The notes beneath the pieces were generated by a model. That model saw only the letters and a list, made by a program, of their open reading frames with translations, ran no database searches and was not told the origin of the DNA. Positions 43,734 to 47,062 of a stretch of 47,062 nt of DNA are shown in pieces. The stretch is from Shinella sp. UYSO24 (lineage in GTDB: Bacteria > Pseudomonadota > Alphaproteobacteria > Rhizobiales > Rhizobiaceae), in NCBI GenBank assembly GCA_902167985.1, contig CABHNZ010000029.1, positions 1 to 47,062 on the forward strand, read 5' to 3'. The translations under genes were made by a program, and so were the position numbers. Each line of letters opens with the position of its first letter. Positions within the stretch are counted from its first letter, which is position 1.

Positions 43734-45721
43734 GCTGCTCAGGGCGGCCGCAAGCAGTGTGCGGCGCTCCCGGTCAGCCCAGGCGATATCTCCGGCCTGG
43801 ATTATCGTTTCGGACTCGCGGCGCCATGCGAAGGCAACAAACGCGGCGAAAATTGCGACTGTGCCCATGATCGCCAGCCACCAGATATGCCAAATCAGCG
43901 CAAAACCGACAAAGCTCCCGAAGAAGGCGATGGTAAACCCGAGAGGACTGTTGCGTGGCAGCTCGATGTTCTCATAGGCCGGCTCTTCCGCAAGGCGCTG
44001 TTGAGCGATGGCCCGCTGCTTCATTCCCCAGTAAGCCTCCTCGCCCGTCACGTTGGGCAGAACAGCAAAATTGAACGCGGGCGGTGGCGAGGTCGTTGCC
44101 CATTCGAGCGACCGGCCATCCCACGGGTCGCCCAGCGTATCCTTCAGGCTGTGGCGCTGCAGAATGGACACGATCAGCTGCACCGCCTGGCAGACGACGC
44201 CGATAAGAATACAAATTGCTCCGATGAACGCGACAACGTTGTACGGCTGCCATCCGAGATCGTCGTAGTGCTGCATCCGACGCGTCGCGCCCATCAGTCC
44301 GAGAACGTAGAGGGGCATGAAAGCGATATAGAAGCCGACGATCCAGAACCAGAACGCGGCCCTGCCCCATCCGTCATGAAGCCTGAACCCGAATGCTTTT
44401 GGAAACCAATAGGTGTAGCCGGCAAAGATGCCGAAGACGACGCCGCCGATAATCACGTTGTGGAAATGGGCGACGAGGAACAGTGAGTTGTGAAGCTGAA
44501 AATCGACAGGCGGGATCGCCAGAAGCACACCGGTCATACCACCAATCACGAAGGTGACCATGAAGCCGATGGACCACAGCATCGGCACGCTGAAACGGAC
44601 GCGCCCGCCATACATCGTGAAGAGCCAGTTGAAGATTTTGGCTCCTGTGGGAACCGCGATGATCATCGTCATGATCCCGAAGAAACCGTTCACATCGGCG
44701 CTGGCGCCCATCGTGAAGAAATGATGCAGCCAGACCATGCAGGATAGGATGCAGATCGCCATCGTCGCGATGACCATCGTGCGGTAGCCAAAGAGCGGTT
44801 TGCTGGAGAAGGTCGACACGACCTCCGAATATACGCCGAACGCAGGCAGCACCAGAATGTACACTTCCGGATGCCCCCAAATCCAGATCAGGTTCACGAA
44901 CATCATGGCGCTGCCGCCTCCGTCATTCGTGAAGAAGTGGAACCCGAGATATCGATCGAGCGTCAGCATCGCCAGCGTCGCCGTCAGCACGGGAAATACG
45001 GCCAGCATGACCAGATTGGAGGCCAGTGCGGTCCAGCAGAAGACCGTCATTCTGCCGTAGCTCATTCCGGGCGCCGCAGCTTCAATATCGTCGTGACGAG
45101 ATTCACCGCCGAAATCAGCGTGCCGATCCCGGATATCTGAACGGCCCAGAGGTAGTAGTCCACCCCGACGTCAGGCGAGAATTTCAGCTCGCTCAATGGC
45201 GGGTATACAAGCCAGCCGGTCCGCGCGAAATTACCGACGAACAGGCTGAGATTGATCAGCAGAGCGCCCGACGCACTCAGCCAGAAGCTGACGGAGTTGA
45301 GCGTAGGGAACGCGACATCCCTTACCCCAAGCTGGAGCGGCACGACGAAATTCATGAGGCCGATGACAAGCGGCATCGCGACGAAGAAGATCATGATCGC
45401 GCCGTGGGCCGTGAATATCTGGTTGTAGTGATCGGGGGGAAGATACCCCTGCCCCTCACCTGCAGCGAATGCAAGATGTGAGCGCATCAAGATCGCATCG
45501 GAGAAACCGCGAAGCAACATGACCAGGCCGAGGATACTGTACATTATGCCGATCCGCTTGTGATCGACTGACGTAATCCACTCCCGCCAAAGGTAAGGCC
45601 AGAGACCTTTGATCGTGACGATGCCTAGGATCGCCACGACGGCAAAGATGACAACCAGAGAGGTAATAAAGGCAATTGGTTCGTTTAACGGAATGGCGTC
45701 CCAGGTAAGTTGTCCCAGCAT
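43734..45721 (-). pseudogene. cyoB: Cytochrome o ubiquinol oxidase subunit I, one frameshift
   Basis: Two frames form a protein of about 660 residues, the family length. The first part begins MLGQLTWDAIPLNEPIAF (ATG 45721) and has VDHKRIGIMYSILGLV and the heme-ligand His in FTAHGAIMIFF. It runs to TTILKLR, where one G is missing near 45071-45077. The next frame continues APGMSYGRMTVFCW, then the CuB ligands WGHPEVYILVLP and WLHHFFTMG, and VAHFHNVIIGG with the two heme-ligand His. It reduces O2 to water with ubiquinol and pumps protons. The 3' end runs in frame into cyoC, and either a stop lost to another indel or a real fusion is possible. Confidence 0.88.
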
Positions 45722-45723
45722 TC

Positions 45724-46716
45724 TTATAGCCTCTGGTTGGAAATCGAGCTGGAGCTGCGGCAAATGCCCAAGGCAGCGTCTTCCTGCGGCATGGTTGTCG
45801 TATGAATGATGTTGTCGAATAGATCGCCTGCGACCGACCCGAATGTCACCGGCTCGACGTAGAGACTTGATTTTGATAGTTCGGCATAACCGGCTGCGTC
45901 GAGAACCCGTCCGCCTTGATGAACGGCTGAAATCCACCCGTCGAACTCGGCAGTTTCAACAGCATCGACCGTGAACCGCATGCCTGAAAAGCCGTCGCCG
46001 CTAAATTGCGCCGATAGTCCCTGGAACTGTCCCCGCCGGTTGGCGAGCATGTAAAGTCGGGTGGTCATGCCGGACATCGCATAGATCTGACCCGCGAGCT
46101 GCGGGACGAAGAAGCTATTCATCACAGTTGCCGACGTAATCTTTAGCGAGACAGGCCGGCCAACGGGCACGACGAGCCGGTTGACGCTCGCCAATCCCTG
46201 GTCGGGATAGATGAAAAGCCATTTCCAATCGAGAGCGACTACCTCCACATTCAATGGTGTCGCTTTGGTTTCCAGCGCACGGGCAGGATCGAGTTCGTGG
46301 CTTCCGATCCATGCGATGCCCCCGAGCAGCATGATGACCATCGCAGGAATGCCCCAGATGACGATCTCGACCTTGCCGGAATAGGTCCATTCGGGACGGT
46401 ACCTGGCTTGGCGGTTGCCTTCGCGATACCACCAAGCGACTAGAAGTGTGGCAGCGATAACAGGCACAATGATGCAGAGCATGATCGCGACGGAATTCAG
46501 GAGGATCTGGCGCTCGGCTGCCGTTGTCGGGCCGTACGGATCCATGATCCCCCCGTCGCACCCCGAGAGAACATCAAGGAAGAGCAGCGTGAGGATAACG
46601 TTCGCAATCGGTTTCGCGGCCGTCGCTCCTAGATATTTTTCAAATGGGCGCGGTCGAAGTCGTGTCGATACGGTTGACACTATGGCAAAGGATTGAGAGA
46701 TCAGTACCCGAGACAA
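45724..46716 (-). CDS. cyoA: Cytochrome o ubiquinol oxidase subunit II (lipoprotein)
   Basis: Up to 330 residues. The TTG at 46716 is only one possible start, and the first ~35 residues look non-native. A lipoprotein signal (NVILTLLFLDVLSGC) precedes two membrane helices (SVAIMLCIIVPVIAATLLVAWWY and IVIWGIPAMVIMLLGGIAWI) and a periplasmic cupredoxin domain: VEVVALDWKWLFIYPDQGLASVNRLVVPVGRPVSLKITSATVMNSFFVPQLAGQIYAMSGM. It lacks the CuA ligand set, as expected for a quinol oxidase. Two bases separate it from cyoB. Confidence 0.9.
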   Translation of the reverse strand: MSRVLISQSFAIVSTVSTRLRPRPFEKYLGATAAKPIANVILTLLFLDVLSGCDGGIMDPYGPTTAAERQILLNSVAIMLCIIVPVIAATLLVAWWYREGNRQARYRPEWTYSGKVEIVIWGIPAMVIMLLGGIAWIGSHELDPARALETKATPLNVEVVALDWKWLFIYPDQGLASVNRLVVPVGRPVSLKITSATVMNSFFVPQLAGQIYAMSGMTTRLYMLANRRGQFQGLSAQFSGDGFSGMRFTVDAVETAEFDGWISAVHQGGRVLDAAGYAELSKSSLYVEPVTFGSVAGDLFDNIIHTTTMPQEDAALGICRSSSSISNQRL

Positions 46717-47062
46717 CTTTGCACCCCCGCAAACAGCGTTGACTACGCGCCGCGCGGCTGTGCGCGGACGTGGCCGAGATCGTTATTGGTCCTCGGAATA
46801 CCTACGAAGCTACGGGGCGCCGAGATAGGATGCTATTGCCGCCATTGGTCAGCGGTTGCTTCGTAGAAGCTGAGCAACGCAAGAAATTCATTCAGTTCGA
46901 TATTCAGTTTCACGGGATGACGGCGAGTCTGACTGAAGGTCTTGAAAGGATTCGAACCACCGACCTTGCGTTCGCGCGGAAGCGGCGAATGGCACGGTCG
47001 GGCTGTGATCTGAACTGTCGACGCTGGAGAGACATGATCAGAGAAACAGCAGCGAAGCGATG
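46717..47062. other. Intergenic region upstream of cyoA without recognisable gene
   Basis: 346 bases. A tRNA T-arm-like GGTTCGAATCC occurs on the minus strand near 46946-46956, but the flanking bases do not pair as an acceptor or T-stem. A minus-strand frame (about 46840-46990) reads KLNIELNEFLALLSFYEATADQWRQ, a plausible but unrecognised protein end. The cyo promoter should lie here but was not pinned down. Confidence 0.4.

Noticed and set aside
46921..46990. A complete tRNA gene at the right edge
   Set aside because: Only the T-loop matches; T-stem and acceptor pairings fail and no anticodon arm can be drawn.
1..47062. CRISPR arrays, prophage genes, replication or rRNA loci
   Set aside because: No regularly spaced direct repeats, phage structural genes, repABC-type genes or rRNA segments were seen on reading through.

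Overview
The window looks like part of a replicon (probably an accessory plasmid or chromid) of an alphaproteobacterium, most likely in the Rhizobiaceae. The basis is protein-level resemblance: a DUF982 protein, SigF/NrsF-type regulators, a Tat-exported SBP, rhizobial-style transporters, and GC-rich coding with frequent GTG/TTG starts. No species can be named from sequence alone. No replication, partition or rRNA genes were found.

Layout. 1-2.1 kb: an insertion-sequence zone with the start of a transposase at the left edge, a molybdenum hydroxylase (aldehyde oxidoreductase) remnant cut at both ends by IS elements, and a truncated IS3-family element. 2.1-3.6 kb: small plasmid genes and a ParD/ParE toxin-antitoxin pair with a visible operator palindrome. 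3.9-6.5 kb: metal and phosphate genes, namely a secreted inorganic pyrophosphatase, MntP behind a yybP-ykoY-type riboswitch, and a CDF exporter. 7.6-11.6 kb: two cytochrome b561 genes, YceI, and a COG4315 protein / ECF sigma / anti-sigma operon. Two near-identical ECF-type promoters (GGAATAG-N14-GTGTC) precede the operon and one b561 gene. 11.8-15.9 kb: a LysR regulator and an iron-siderophore/heme ABC importer. 16.5-18.5 kb: a chemoreceptor. 18.8-27 kb: a catabolic block with two polysaccharide-deacetylase-like (PuuE-like) hydrolases, a taurine/nitrate-type ABC importer, an AbrB-type membrane protein, a LysR regulator and an amidase. 27-31.5 kb: gene remnants, then an HlyD adaptor with two ABC-2 permeases. 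31.6-36.9 kb: a bufferin-type RiPP locus. 37-42.6 kb: a CPA1 antiporter, a YdeP-like molybdoenzyme, an AraC regulator and a MAPEG protein. 42.7-46.7 kb: cyoABCD quinol oxidase.

The most interesting system is the bufferin operon: DUF2282 precursor, DUF692/MNIO enzyme, an unrecognised His-rich 326-residue protein, DUF2063 partner, DoxX, SigF-like sigma factor, NrsF-like anti-sigma. Every junction from the unknown gene onward overlaps. A GTAACC-N16-CGAA promoter, the form I recall for Caulobacter SigF, lies in front of the precursor, and a strong hairpin separates precursor from enzyme. The extra gene inside an otherwise recognisable cassette is the best candidate for something undescribed.

A caution affects the whole window. 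At least fourteen single-base frameshifts interrupt otherwise well-conserved genes, nearly all explained by one missing base, often in a short homopolymer. This pattern suggests residual sequencing or assembly indels more than biological decay. Genes affected are entered as pseudogenes spanning the restored reading frame.
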